From: Flavimaribacter sp039888615
GTDB taxonomy: Bacteria; Pseudomonadota; Alphaproteobacteria; Rhizobiales; Rhizobiaceae
DNA: 64,000 bases
NCBI GenBank assembly: GCA_039888615.1
Contig: JBDQQS010000016.1
Reading direction: 5' to 3' (one strand)
The position numbers and the translations under genes were made by a program. Below, piece after piece: positions 43,589 to 53,449 of the stretch (positions are counted from its first letter, which is position 1; each line of letters starts with the position of its first letter). The notes under the pieces were generated by a model. It searched no databases, was not told the DNA's origin, and worked only from the letters and a program-made list of their open reading frames with translations.

Positions 43589-44896
43589 TCAGGATTCCGC
43601 GTCAGCCACCATCGCTTTTCTCGGCCAGGCAATTGTCACCTGCGCGCCGCCGTCCGCGGCATTGGAAAAGGCCAACGTCGCGCCCGAGCGCTCAAGCAGG
43701 GTTTTTGCGATGAACAGTCCCAGGCCCATGCCTCCGGCGCTTGAATTCGCGTTGCGCGATCGCCTGGTGACATAGGGGTCTCCGATGCGCGCCAGCACCT
43801 CCGGGGCAAATCCCGGGCCGTCATCGGTAATTGTGACGCGGACGCAGTTCTTGTCGGAACGGGTTTCGATGCGCACGACAGAACCGGCGAAGTCGACGGC
43901 GTTCTCCACCAGATTGCCAAGGCCATGAACGATACCGGCGTTGCGCCTGCCGACCGGCTCGCCGCCATCTTCGAAACTGTGCTCGACCTGGATCTCCACG
44001 CCAAACTCTCGATGTGGCGCGATCACTTCCTCAATAAGCGACGTGAGTGGAAGGTTGCGCAGATGCGCCTCACCCGAACTGGAGAGTGTGGTGAGCCTGC
44101 GAATGATGTCGCGGCAACGCTCGCTCTGGCTTTTCAGAAGATGCACGTCCTCGCCATAGCGTTCATCGCCGCCGAGCGCCTTTTCCATTTCACGCGCGAT
44201 GATGGTGATCGTGGCGAGAGGCGACCCGAGTTCATGGGCTGCCGCAGCCGCCAGGCCATCGAGCGCGGAAAGGTGTTGTTCACGCTGCAGGGCGAATTCC
44301 GTGGCGGCGAGCGCCTGTGCAAGTTCCTGGCCTTCAGCCGAAACGCGATAGGCGTAGAAGGCGGCGAAGGCCGATGTCGAGACGATGGCGATCCAGGAGC
44401 CGGCAAGCAAAACTGGCGGTAATTTGAACACGGCGCCTTCATGCCAGGGCAACGGCCAGTGGTAGAAGGCAATTACGGTGACAGCGGCGACCGCCACGCA
44501 GCCGACGATTACAACATATCGCACCGGTAGCGACGCAGACGCGATAATCACCGGAACGCACATTAGAAGGGAAAACGGATTGTCGAGACCGCCGGTCATA
44601 TAGAGCAGACCCGACAGTTGGAGCGTATCGAAGCTGAGGATCAGCGTCGAGGTCGCCGGCTCCAGCCGATGGGTGGTCGTATAGCAAATCCTCAAAACCA
44701 CGTTGAAGACGGCAAGCAGCGCGATCAGGGCGAAACAGGCGGCGACCGGGACATCGAATCCAAGACCGTATGCGACGCCCAGCACGGTCACGCTCTGGCC
44801 AATGATGGCGAGCACGCGCAGCCGGATCAGTGTCTGGATGCGAAGCCTGCCGGAATCGCGCGCTGCGTCGATATAGGTCGAATATTCCATAGCCAT
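43589..44896 (-). CDS. actS: Redox sensor histidine kinase ActS/RegB/PrrB
   Basis: This 435-aa sensor kinase has six membrane segments in residues 25-185. GGLDNPF (102-108) is the quinone-sensing motif of RegB. H221 in AAAHELGSPLATI is the phosphorylated His. C261 in SERCRDIIRRL corresponds to the redox-active Cys that switches RegB off when oxidised. The catalytic ATPase domain with NLVENAVDFAG and GMGLGLFIAK is complete. It senses respiratory redox state and phosphorylates ActR, encoded just downstream. Confidence 0.95.
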   Translation of the reverse strand: MAMEYSTYIDAARDSGRLRIQTLIRLRVLAIIGQSVTVLGVAYGLGFDVPVAACFALIALLAVFNVVLRICYTTTHRLEPATSTLILSFDTLQLSGLLYMTGGLDNPFSLLMCVPVIIASASLPVRYVVIVGCVAVAAVTVIAFYHWPLPWHEGAVFKLPPVLLAGSWIAIVSTSAFAAFYAYRVSAEGQELAQALAATEFALQREQHLSALDGLAAAAAHELGSPLATITIIAREMEKALGGDERYGEDVHLLKSQSERCRDIIRRLTTLSSSGEAHLRNLPLTSLIEEVIAPHREFGVEIQVEHSFEDGGEPVGRRNAGIVHGLGNLVENAVDFAGSVVRIETRSDKNCVRVTITDDGPGFAPEVLARIGDPYVTRRSRNANSSAGGMGLGLFIAKTLLERSGATLAFSNAADGGAQVTIAWPRKAMVADAES

Positions 44897-44927
44897 GAAA
44901 CTGATCTAACCTGCCGAGATCATAAGT

Positions 44928-47387
44928 CTACCGTCTTTTGTAATGTTTGGCGCGGCTTGTCGGCTCGGCGGCTCCGGGATCCTCCGGCCAGTGATGTTTC
45001 GGATAGCGTCCGCGCATGTCGGCGCGGACGTCCCGCCACGAGCCGGTCCAGAAACCGGGCAGATCGCGGGTGGTCTGGATCGGCCTGTGGGCGGGCGAAA
45101 GCAGTTCAAGAACCAGCGGCGCGGAGCCCCCGGCAATGGCCGGATGACTTTTCAGCCCGAACAGTTCCTGCACGCGCACGGAGAGCGCTGGCGCGTCGCC
45201 GGAATAGTTGACCGGCAGCCGGGAACCCGCTGGTGTTGTGAAATGCGTCGGGGCGAGCCGATCGATCTGCGCCAGAAGGGAAGGATCGACCAGCGAGCGA
45301 AGACCGTGCGACAGGGCTGAACCGTCGATCTCCCGGATGGACGTCGCGTTCGGTTGGAAGGGCTCAAACCACCTGTCCATGTCCTTTGCGAGCGCGTCGT
45401 CCGAAAGATCCGGCCATTCATCGCCGAGCGTGCGACGCAGCCATTCGATCCTGTCGCGCAGGTGCTGGCATTCCCGGCTCCAGGGCAGTGTATTCAGTCC
45501 TGCCTTGCGAATGCCTTCCGCAAGAGCGCGCGACGCTTCGGCGCCAGCCTTGACCGGCAATGCGGCTTCGCCGAGGAGAAGCTTGCCGAGACGCTTGACG
45601 CGCCGCGCCCGTACAGCGCCGCTGTCTGCGTCAAACCGGAATTCCTCGCTTTCCTCAATGCGGGAGGCGATATCGGTCATGTCGATCCGCGCCGCCGACA
45701 GGATGCGCTGCGAAGCGGCATGCCCTGTGAGATCGGTCACCACCAGCAATTCTTCGTTCGATATCGGATCGCTCTCCTCCAGAAAGGCGCCGCGGCCATT
45801 GGCGAGGCTGTAGAAGCGGCGTCCATGGTCGATGCCGCGCCGCATTGCCACCCGGTCGGGATACCCCGCGAGCAATAGGGGGCCCGCTGCGATTTGTTCG
45901 TCTTTCCCTGCGCCGCCGGACTTGACGGTGATGCGCTGTGCTAGCGAACGGGCGGATTTCGCCCGCGGACTGCTGTCGCTGCGGAAACGGGAGAGACGGT
46001 GCTCCAGATCCGTCGCGTTGCCGCCAAGCCCCTGCTCGCCTTCAAGCACGGCCAGTTGCGCGGCTGTGGTCGCCGCGCCTGTCTCCGCAGCCGCGATCAC
46101 GATGGCCGCGAGACGCGCCGGCAGGCCGAGACGCCGCATCATCACGCCCTTCGGGGTTATTGCAAAGCTGTAATCGATCGCGCCAAGCGAAACCAGCAGT
46201 TTGCGGGCCTCGGCAATGGCCGCCGTCGGTGGCGGATCGATCAGTGCAAGGCGCGACGGATCGGTCACGCCCCAGGAGGCGCAGTCGAGCACGAAACCGC
46301 TCAGGTCGCTCGCAAGGATCGCCGGCGGCGTGAAGGCGAACATGGAATCCGTCTGTTCGCGTCGCCACAACCGGATCGCGACGCCCGGCGCGGTCCGTCC
46401 GGCGCGGCCGGCGCGCTGGTCAGCTGAGGCGCGCGACACCCGAACGGTTTCCAGACGGGTGATCCCGGTTGATGCTTCATGCACAGGCAAGCGCTGCAAC
46501 CCGCTATCGAGGACGATCCTCACGCCTTCGATTGTGATTGACGTTTCGGCGATCGACGTGGCGAGAACGATTTTACGCCGTCCCTGTTCGGCCGGCCGGA
46601 TCGCGGCGTCCTGTTCGGCGCCCGAAAGGTTGCCGAAGAGCGGCGCGATCACGGCGTCGCCCGGCAGATCCTTCACCAGCGCTTCGGCCGTTCGCCTGAT
46701 TTCGGCCTGGCCCGGCAGAAAAGCGAGTATGGAGCCCTCTTCCGTATCGAGCGTCCGGCGGATGATGCGCGCCATGTAGGCTGCGATATCAATCCCGGAA
46801 GGGCGCTCCTCATAACGCAGATCGACCGGAAAGCTGCGGCCTGCGCTTTCAATCGCCGGCGCATCGCCGAGTATGGCGGAGACGCGCGCGACGTCGAGCG
46901 TAGCCGACATCACGAGAATTCTGAGATCTTCGCGCAGCGCCGATTGCACGTCGAGCGCCAGCGCCAGTCCAAAATCGGCGTCAAGCGACCGCTCGTGAAA
47001 CTCGTCGAAAATGACGAGAGAGACGCCGGGCAGTTCGGGTTCGTCGAGCAGCATGCGGGTGAAGACGCCTTCCGTCACCACCTCGATACGGGTGTCGCCG
47101 GATACCCGCGTATCAAGCCGCGTCCTGTAACCGACGGTTTCGCCGGCCTTTTCGCCGAGAAGGCGCGCCATCTGCCGGGCGCTGGCCCTCGCCGCCAGTC
47201 TGCGCGGCTCCAGCATGATGAATCGCCCCTGCTTCGCCCAGGGCTGATCGAGCAGATGGAGCGGGACCAGCGTCGTCTTGCCAGCGCCCGGCGGCGCGGC
47301 AAGCACCACATTTTGCGACTGCTCCATCGCCGACGAGAGGTCGGGCAGGGCGTCGCTGACGGGAAGGCGGGGAAGCTCGGGTTTCAT
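44928..47387 (-). CDS. hrpB: ATP-dependent helicase HrpB
   Basis: This DEAH/DExH-box helicase (819 aa) has Walker A APPGAGKTT (residues 30-38) and box II DEFH near 130. SATLD (box III), the second RecA domain with ADQRAGRAGR, a helicase-associated C-terminal region and an HrpB-type tail are also present. Substrates are unproven; RNA metabolism is usual for the family. It runs into actS with a 31-base gap in the same direction. Confidence 0.95.
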   Translation of the reverse strand: MKPELPRLPVSDALPDLSSAMEQSQNVVLAAPPGAGKTTLVPLHLLDQPWAKQGRFIMLEPRRLAARASARQMARLLGEKAGETVGYRTRLDTRVSGDTRIEVVTEGVFTRMLLDEPELPGVSLVIFDEFHERSLDADFGLALALDVQSALREDLRILVMSATLDVARVSAILGDAPAIESAGRSFPVDLRYEERPSGIDIAAYMARIIRRTLDTEEGSILAFLPGQAEIRRTAEALVKDLPGDAVIAPLFGNLSGAEQDAAIRPAEQGRRKIVLATSIAETSITIEGVRIVLDSGLQRLPVHEASTGITRLETVRVSRASADQRAGRAGRTAPGVAIRLWRREQTDSMFAFTPPAILASDLSGFVLDCASWGVTDPSRLALIDPPPTAAIAEARKLLVSLGAIDYSFAITPKGVMMRRLGLPARLAAIVIAAAETGAATTAAQLAVLEGEQGLGGNATDLEHRLSRFRSDSSPRAKSARSLAQRITVKSGGAGKDEQIAAGPLLLAGYPDRVAMRRGIDHGRRFYSLANGRGAFLEESDPISNEELLVVTDLTGHAASQRILSAARIDMTDIASRIEESEEFRFDADSGAVRARRVKRLGKLLLGEAALPVKAGAEASRALAEGIRKAGLNTLPWSRECQHLRDRIEWLRRTLGDEWPDLSDDALAKDMDRWFEPFQPNATSIREIDGSALSHGLRSLVDPSLLAQIDRLAPTHFTTPAGSRLPVNYSGDAPALSVRVQELFGLKSHPAIAGGSAPLVLELLSPAHRPIQTTRDLPGFWTGSWRDVRADMRGRYPKHHWPEDPGAAEPTSRAKHYKRR

Positions 47388-47537
47388 GGTCTGCCGGTTG
47401 CGATAATGGCTTCCCTGTCTATCAGTTGCGGACGGCTTGCGGCAATCCGCCCTTCCTGATCAATCGGCGCTCGCTATCACGAGGCAGGTGGGCTACATAG
47501 ATCAGGATTGGTTCACACTGGATTGACGGAGCTGGAC

Positions 47538-48284
47538 ATGGGCGAAACCGTCCGCAAGACACTAGTGCTGACGGGCGCGAGCCGTGGAATAGGACATGCG
47601 ACGGTCAAACGGTTCTCGCGCGATGGCTGGCGGGTGATAACCTGTTCAAGGCAGTCCTTCGCCGAAAACTGTCCGTGGCCGGCTGGTCCGGAGGACCATA
47701 TCAAAATTGACCTTTCCGATCAGGAGGACGTCGGAAGCGCAGTCGCTGAAATCCGCCATCGCCTGGAAAAAGAGGGCGGACGGCTGGACGCGCTGGTCAA
47801 CAACGCCGGCATCTCCCCCAAAACAGAAGACGGCACGCGCATGAACTCGCTGGAAACGCCCATGCATGTGTGGCGAGATGTCTTTCAGGTCAATTTCTTT
47901 GCGCCCATCATGCTTGCCCGCGGCCTGTTCAGGGAACTGGAGACAGCGAAAGGCTCGGTCGTCAACGTAACCTCGATCGTTGGCTCTCGCGTACACCCTT
48001 TCGCTGGAACCGCCTATGCGACGTCCAAGGCGGCGCTTGCCTCGCTGACGCGTGAAATGGCGGCGGATTTTGGGCCGCACGGCATTCGCGTCAACGCCAT
48101 CGCACCCGGTGAAATCGAGACCGCGATCCTGTCGCCCGGAACCGACAAGATCGTCGAGAACATTCCCCTGCGCAGGCTGGGAACGACGGCCGAAGTGGCC
48201 GAGACTATCTTCTTTCTGTGCAGCAGCGCGTCATCTTACGTGACGGGCAGCGAGATCCACATCAATGGCGGCCAGCACGTTTAG
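47538..48284 (+). CDS. Short-chain dehydrogenase/reductase
   Basis: This classical SDR (248 aa) has TGASRGIGHA, NNAGISPK and YATSK catalytic residues near 160. GGAG precedes ATG 47538; an in-frame upstream start at 47508 is not supported. It stands alone, divergent from hrpB and overlapping the convergent SulP gene by four bases. The substrate cannot be told from sequence. Confidence 0.9.
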   Translation: MGETVRKTLVLTGASRGIGHATVKRFSRDGWRVITCSRQSFAENCPWPAGPEDHIKIDLSDQEDVGSAVAEIRHRLEKEGGRLDALVNNAGISPKTEDGTRMNSLETPMHVWRDVFQVNFFAPIMLARGLFRELETAKGSVVNVTSIVGSRVHPFAGTAYATSKAALASLTREMAADFGPHGIRVNAIAPGEIETAILSPGTDKIVENIPLRRLGTTAEVAETIFFLCSSASSYVTGSEIHINGGQHV

Positions 48285-49852
48285 TGGGCAGAGTCGAACC
48301 GGCCGATACGGACGCCGTAGTGGACCGCGAGGCCATAGTCGGGGTCATCGTCGGAATCGATCATCAACTGGCCTGCTTTCGAGAGCAATGCGTGACAGTC
48401 GCGCGACAGGTGTCGCAATTCCAGACGTATGCCCGCCGCTTCATATTTCGAGGCGAGCGCTTCGATCGCCTGCAGCGCAGACTGGTCTGCGACCCGCGAT
48501 GACTTAAAATCGACGATGACGTGATCGGGATCCTCGTCAGGCTTGAAGAGTTCCTGAAAGCCGGCCGCGGAACCGAAGAACAGCGGTCCCTCGATGCTGT
48601 AAATGCGGGCGTCGTCCGTATCCTCGACAGTCGCCCGGATCCGCGTTGCGTTGCTCCAGGCATAGGCAAGCGCCGATATGATGACGCCGGCTACCACCGC
48701 GATGGCGAGATCCGTCAGGACGGTGATGATCGTAACCAGAATAATGACGGCGGCGTCAATGCGCGGCACGCGCGTGATAATCGTGAAGCTCTTCCAGGCG
48801 AAGGTGCCGATCACCACCATGAACATCACGCCGACGAGTGCGGCGAGCGGGATCTGTTCGATCATGGACGATGCGAACAGGATGAAGCTCAACAGCAAGA
48901 CGGCCGCCGTAATGCCGGACAGGCGTGTCCGCGCCCCGGATTCGACGTTGATTATCGACTGTCCGATCATTGCGCAACCGCCCATGCCACCGAAGAATCC
49001 GGTCACCACATTGGCTGCGCCCTGCGCTACGCATTCCTGCGACGCGCCGCCGCGCGTGCCGGTTTTCTCGCCGACAAGGTTGAAGGTCAGAAGGCTTTCG
49101 ATCAGGCCGATCGCGGCCAAAATGATTGAGTAGGGCAGGATGATTTCAAGTGTTTCCAGCGTGAAGGGAACAGATGGGATCGCGAATTCCGGCAGTCCGC
49201 CGGCGATCGACGCCATGTCGCCGACGCGGGGAACCGGAATGTCAAAACCGATCACCATGGCGGCCACGACCAGGATGGCTGCGAGCGGCGCTGGGACCAG
49301 ACGGGTCAGGCGCGGCACAAAATGGATCACGACCATCGTCAAGGCGACGAGGCCCAGCATGTAGACAAGCGGCAATCCGCTGATCCACGACTTGACGCCG
49401 TCGGGGCCCGTCACCTTGAACTGCGCGAACTGCGCCAGGAAGATCACGATCGCAAGCCCATTGACGAAGCCGAGCATCACCGGATGCGGCACGAGCCGGA
49501 TGAACCGGCCGAGCCGGAAAATTCCGGCGACAATCTGCAACATTCCCATCAGCACGACGGCGGCGAAAAGATAGTTGACGCCGTGGCTGGCGACAAGCGA
49601 CACCATCACGACGGCCAGGGCTCCGGTCGCGCCCGAGATCATGCCCGGACGGCCGCCGAAAACGGAGGTGATCAGGCAGACGATGAAGGCGGCGTAGAGG
49701 CCGACCAGTGGATTGACGCCTGCGACAAAGGCGAAGGCGACGGCCTCTGGCACGAGGGCGAGAGCGACGGTCAGTCCGGAAAGTATTTCAATGCGAATAC
49801 GGTCCGAATTCAGGGGAAACTGGTCCTGGTTTCGCATCCTGCGTATCGGCAT
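48281..49852 (-). CDS. SulP (SLC26) family anion transporter
   Basis: This inner-membrane anion transporter (about 523 aa) has the SulP fold of many hydrophobic segments in residues 25-410. LVPEAVAFAFVAGVNPLVGLYAAF is the family signature; I quote only its sense here, its core being near residue 35. A STAS domain closes the protein (DHVIVDFKSSRVADQSALQA). Sulfate, bicarbonate or dicarboxylate are possible substrates. The start is uncertain: ATG 49852 or 49837 are likely, while the open frame runs on to 50020 without homology. Confidence 0.88.
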   Translation of the reverse strand: MPIRRMRNQDQFPLNSDRIRIEILSGLTVALALVPEAVAFAFVAGVNPLVGLYAAFIVCLITSVFGGRPGMISGATGALAVVMVSLVASHGVNYLFAAVVLMGMLQIVAGIFRLGRFIRLVPHPVMLGFVNGLAIVIFLAQFAQFKVTGPDGVKSWISGLPLVYMLGLVALTMVVIHFVPRLTRLVPAPLAAILVVAAMVIGFDIPVPRVGDMASIAGGLPEFAIPSVPFTLETLEIILPYSIILAAIGLIESLLTFNLVGEKTGTRGGASQECVAQGAANVVTGFFGGMGGCAMIGQSIINVESGARTRLSGITAAVLLLSFILFASSMIEQIPLAALVGVMFMVVIGTFAWKSFTIITRVPRIDAAVIILVTIITVLTDLAIAVVAGVIISALAYAWSNATRIRATVEDTDDARIYSIEGPLFFGSAAGFQELFKPDEDPDHVIVDFKSSRVADQSALQAIEALASKYEAAGIRLELRHLSRDCHALLSKAGQLMIDSDDDPDYGLAVHYGVRIGRFDSAH

Positions 49853-50020
49853 GCTGATGGCTGCGTAGGCTGGCTTGAGCAAAGAATCGTCCAAATGTGG
49901 GTGAGGGAATGCTTGGTTTCGCGCGCACCTTATTGCACCGCACAAAAAAAGGCTACCTTGAAATTTGCCCTGCAAAGCTCCCATGCGCATATGAATGATG
50001 AAAACGGACGTTGACTCCAA

Positions 50021-50032
50021 GTGTGATCACAC
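50021..50032 (+). promoter_or_regulatory. Palindromic operator upstream of deoC
   Basis: GTGTGATCACAC is a perfect 12-bp palindrome, 13 bases before the deoC ATG in the divergent SulP-deoC gap. It is a good candidate site for the GntR regulator encoded as the third gene of the same operon. Confidence 0.5.
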
Positions 50033-50045
50033 ATATCACCACGGC

Positions 50046-51056
50046 ATGACAGAACATATTCAGGTCGCCGAAACCGGGTCAGCGCCCGCCGGTTTGCACG
50101 GCAACGCCATTCTTCGCAATCCGGGCATGCCGCTGGAACTCGATTGGGTCAACGAGGTCCGCATCAACACGTCCGCCGTGGAACGGCGTTGCGCGACGCT
50201 GGCCGGACGCCGGTCCGTCAAGAAGGACGCCCAGGCAGGCTGGTTGCTGAAAGCAGTCACCTGTATTGATCTCACGACGCTGAATGGCGATGATACAGCC
50301 AACCGCGTCAAACGGCTCTGCGCCAAGGCAATGCGCCCGATCCGGCCGGATATTCTGGATGCGCTTGGCGTCGCCGATCGGCGCATTTCAACCGGCGCCG
50401 TTTGCGTTTATCACCGGTTCGTCGCGACCGCCGTCGAGGCTCTCGTAGGCAGCATGATCCCTGTCGCAGCTGTTTCCACCGGATTTCCGGCTGGTCTTGC
50501 CCCGCATGACACAAAGGTCCGGGAGATCGAGGCGTCGGTCGCGGACGGCGCGGGGGAGATCGACATCGTGATCACCCGCGAACATGTGCTGACCGGCGAC
50601 TGGAAAGCGCTCTACAATGAGATGCGGGATTATCGCGCGGCCTGCGGCGACGCGCACGTCAAGGCGATATTGGCGACCGGCGACCTCAGGACGCTGCGCA
50701 ATGTCGCCAAGGCGTCTCTGGTTTGCATGATGGCGGGCGCTGATTTCATCAAGACGTCCACCGGCAAGGAGAGCGCCAACGCGACTCTGCCTGTCAGCCT
50801 CGTCATGCTGAGAATGATCCGCGAGTACCATGCGCGCACCGGCCAACTGATCGGGTTCAAACCGGCCGGAGGGATTTCGACAGCCAAGGATGTACTGGCC
50901 TACCTGATTCTGATGAAGGAGGAACTGGGCCGGCGCTGGCTGGAGCCGGATCTCTTGCGCTTCGGAGCCTCATCGCTGCTGGCCGACATAGAACGTCAGC
51001 TTGAGCATCACGTCACTGGCCGTTACTCGGCCTTCAACCGCCATCCGATGGGCTGA
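50046..51056 (+). CDS. deoC: Deoxyribose-phosphate aldolase
   Basis: DeoC splits 2-deoxyribose 5-phosphate into glyceraldehyde 3-phosphate and acetaldehyde. The 336-aa protein is of the longer class, with an extra 70 N-terminal residues over E. coli. K236 in DFIKTSTGK is the Schiff-base lysine, and EIDIVI (near 173) and GFKPAGGIS carry the other active residues. The following aldehyde dehydrogenase, 11 bases downstream, could oxidise the acetaldehyde formed. Confidence 0.95.
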   Translation: MTEHIQVAETGSAPAGLHGNAILRNPGMPLELDWVNEVRINTSAVERRCATLAGRRSVKKDAQAGWLLKAVTCIDLTTLNGDDTANRVKRLCAKAMRPIRPDILDALGVADRRISTGAVCVYHRFVATAVEALVGSMIPVAAVSTGFPAGLAPHDTKVREIEASVADGAGEIDIVITREHVLTGDWKALYNEMRDYRAACGDAHVKAILATGDLRTLRNVAKASLVCMMAGADFIKTSTGKESANATLPVSLVMLRMIREYHARTGQLIGFKPAGGISTAKDVLAYLILMKEELGRRWLEPDLLRFGASSLLADIERQLEHHVTGRYSAFNRHPMG

Positions 51057-51067
51057 GGACAAGTATC

Positions 51068-53449
51068 ATGTCAGTAGCAGACTATCTCGACAGCATGGAT
51101 TACGGACCCGCCCCGGAAGACGACGGCAATGCGCGCAGCTGGCTGGCTGCGCACAACGGGCGATTCGGCCATTTCATCAATGGGCGCTTCACCGAGCCGA
51201 AAGGAAAGAGCTTCGAAACGATCGAGCCGGCGACCGGAAATATCCTGGCCACCGTCGCGCTCGGCGCCGAGGCTGACATTGACGCAGCGGTTGCGGCGGC
51301 GGCGAAAGCCCAGTCGTCCTGGCAGGCGATCGGCGGAAAGAAGCGCGCTCGGCACATCTACGCGCTCGCCCGCATGGTGCAGCGTCATGCGCGACTGTTC
51401 GCCGTGCTTGAAGCGCTCGACAACGGCAAGCCGATCCGCGAAACACGCGATCTCGATGTTCCGCTGGTCGCGAGACATTTCTATCACCACGCCGGCTGGG
51501 CGGAACTGCAGGATACGGAGTTCTCCGATTACCAGCCGATTGGCGTTATCGGCCAGATCATTCCGTGGAATTTCCCGCTCCTGATGCTTGCCTGGAAGGT
51601 TGCGCCGGCGCTGGCGCTCGGCAACACGGTTGTGCTGAAGCCGGCTGAATCGACGCCGCTCACCGCACTGCTCTTCGCAGAGCTTGCCTCGAAAGCGGAC
51701 CTGCCTGCCGGAGTGCTCAACGTCGTGACCGGCGACGGATCCACCGGCTCCCTTCTTGTCGGACACGATAAGGTCGGCAAGATCGCCTTCACCGGTTCTA
51801 CGGATGTTGGCCGCAGGATTCGCGCTGAAACCGCCGGCAGTGGTAAATCGTTGACGCTCGAGCTCGGGGGCAAATCGCCCTTCATCGTCTTCGACGACGC
51901 TGATCTCGAAAGCGCCATCGAGGGCGTCGTGGACGCGATCTGGTTCAATCAGGGTCAGGTATGCTGCGCAGGCTCGCGACTTCTGGTGCAGGAAAGCATC
52001 CATGACCGCTTCATCGAGCGGCTGAAGCAGCGCATGACGACGCTGCGCGTCGGCCATCCGCTTGACAAGGCGATCGACATGGGCGCCGTCATCGAGGAGC
52101 GCCAACTCGAACGCATCCGCGCGCTGGTCGCAAAGGGCGTCGAGGAGGGCGCGACTGCGTTTTCGCCGCCAATCGAGATGCCCGAAGATGGGTGTTTTCA
52201 TCCGCCGACACTGCTGACAGGCGTCGAGCCGGCCTCGACGGTCGCGACCGAAGAGATCTTCGGGCCAGTCATGGTCGCAATGTCATTCCGTACTCCGGAC
52301 GAGGCGGTCGCGCTCGCCAACAACACCCGCTACGGGCTCGCGGCCAGCATCTGGAGCGAGCAGATCAGTCTCGCGCTCGACATAGCTCCAAAGCTGAAGG
52401 CCGGTGTGGTTTGGGTCAACGCCACGAACCTGTTTGACGCCGGCGTGGGTTTCGGCGGCTACCGCGAATCGGGCTACGGACGCGAGGGCGGTCGCGAGGG
52501 CGTGTTCGAATATCTGAAGCCGAAAGCCTTTGCGGCGCGCAAACCGCGCAAGCCTCTGCCGCCCGTTCCTGAAGCAGACGCCGACGCGAGCTTCGAGCCG
52601 ATGGCGATCGACCGCACAGCCAAGCTTTTCATAGGCGGCAAGCAGGTCCGTCCGGATGGCAATTATTCGCTGCCCGTGATTTCGCCGAAGGGCAAGATCA
52701 TCGGAGAGGTCGGCGAAGGAAACCGCAAGGACATTCGCAATGCGGTGGAAGCCGCCCGCAAGGCCGAAGGCTGGGGCAAGGCGGCCACGCATCTCAGAGC
52801 CCAGATCCTCTATTATCTGGCCGAGAATCTCGCCGTTCGCGAAAAGGAATTCGCAAGCCGGCTTGTTGATATGACCGGAGCGCGCAAGAGCGAGGCGGAG
52901 AAGGAAGTGGCCGCCGCAATCGAGCGTCTTTTCACCTACGCCGCGTGGGCCGACAAATATGACGGTGCGGTGCATTCGCCGCCGCTTCGCGGCGTCGCTC
53001 TCGCCATGAACGAACCGGTCGGCGTAGCCGGCGTCGTCTGTCCGCCGGAGGCGCCGCTGCTGGGTTTCGTCAGCCTTGTCGCGCCGCTGGTCGCAATGGG
53101 AAATCCTGTCGTCGCCGTTCCCAGCGAACGATACGGATTGATGGCGGCCGATCTCTACCAGGTGCTGGAGACGTCCGACGTGCCCGCCGGGGTCATCAAT
53201 GTCGTGACAGGCGCTTCGAAAGCGCTGGCGAAAACGCTCATCGAACACGCCGACGTCGACGTGGTTTGGGCATTCGGATCGATGGAGTTGTCCGAGATGG
53301 CGGAAGCCCTGTCCGTCAGCAACATGAAGCGGACCTTCGTCGACAATGGCCTCGCCACCGACTGGTACGACGCCGCCCAGGCCGAAGGGCGTGAATTTCT
53401 GCGCCAGGCTGTCCAGGTCAAGAACATCTGGATTCCCTATGGGGAGTAG
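51068..53449 (+). CDS. Two-domain ALDH16-type aldehyde dehydrogenase
   Basis: This 793-aa protein contains a full aldehyde dehydrogenase unit (about residues 30-490) with N168 (PWNFP), E265 (LELGGKSP) and catalytic C299 (GQVCCAGSR). A second, incomplete ALDH-like unit (about 525-793) lacks the catalytic Cys motif. That layout is ALDH16. Bacterial ALDH16 keeps the first active site, as here. Placed between deoC and a GntR gene it may oxidise acetaldehyde or glyceraldehyde from deoxyribose breakdown; this is inference. The sequence reads through both domains without frameshift. Confidence 0.9.
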   Translation: MSVADYLDSMDYGPAPEDDGNARSWLAAHNGRFGHFINGRFTEPKGKSFETIEPATGNILATVALGAEADIDAAVAAAAKAQSSWQAIGGKKRARHIYALARMVQRHARLFAVLEALDNGKPIRETRDLDVPLVARHFYHHAGWAELQDTEFSDYQPIGVIGQIIPWNFPLLMLAWKVAPALALGNTVVLKPAESTPLTALLFAELASKADLPAGVLNVVTGDGSTGSLLVGHDKVGKIAFTGSTDVGRRIRAETAGSGKSLTLELGGKSPFIVFDDADLESAIEGVVDAIWFNQGQVCCAGSRLLVQESIHDRFIERLKQRMTTLRVGHPLDKAIDMGAVIEERQLERIRALVAKGVEEGATAFSPPIEMPEDGCFHPPTLLTGVEPASTVATEEIFGPVMVAMSFRTPDEAVALANNTRYGLAASIWSEQISLALDIAPKLKAGVVWVNATNLFDAGVGFGGYRESGYGREGGREGVFEYLKPKAFAARKPRKPLPPVPEADADASFEPMAIDRTAKLFIGGKQVRPDGNYSLPVISPKGKIIGEVGEGNRKDIRNAVEAARKAEGWGKAATHLRAQILYYLAENLAVREKEFASRLVDMTGARKSEAEKEVAAAIERLFTYAAWADKYDGAVHSPPLRGVALAMNEPVGVAGVVCPPEAPLLGFVSLVAPLVAMGNPVVAVPSERYGLMAADLYQVLETSDVPAGVINVVTGASKALAKTLIEHADVDVVWAFGSMELSEMAEALSVSNMKRTFVDNGLATDWYDAAQAEGREFLRQAVQVKNIWIPYGE

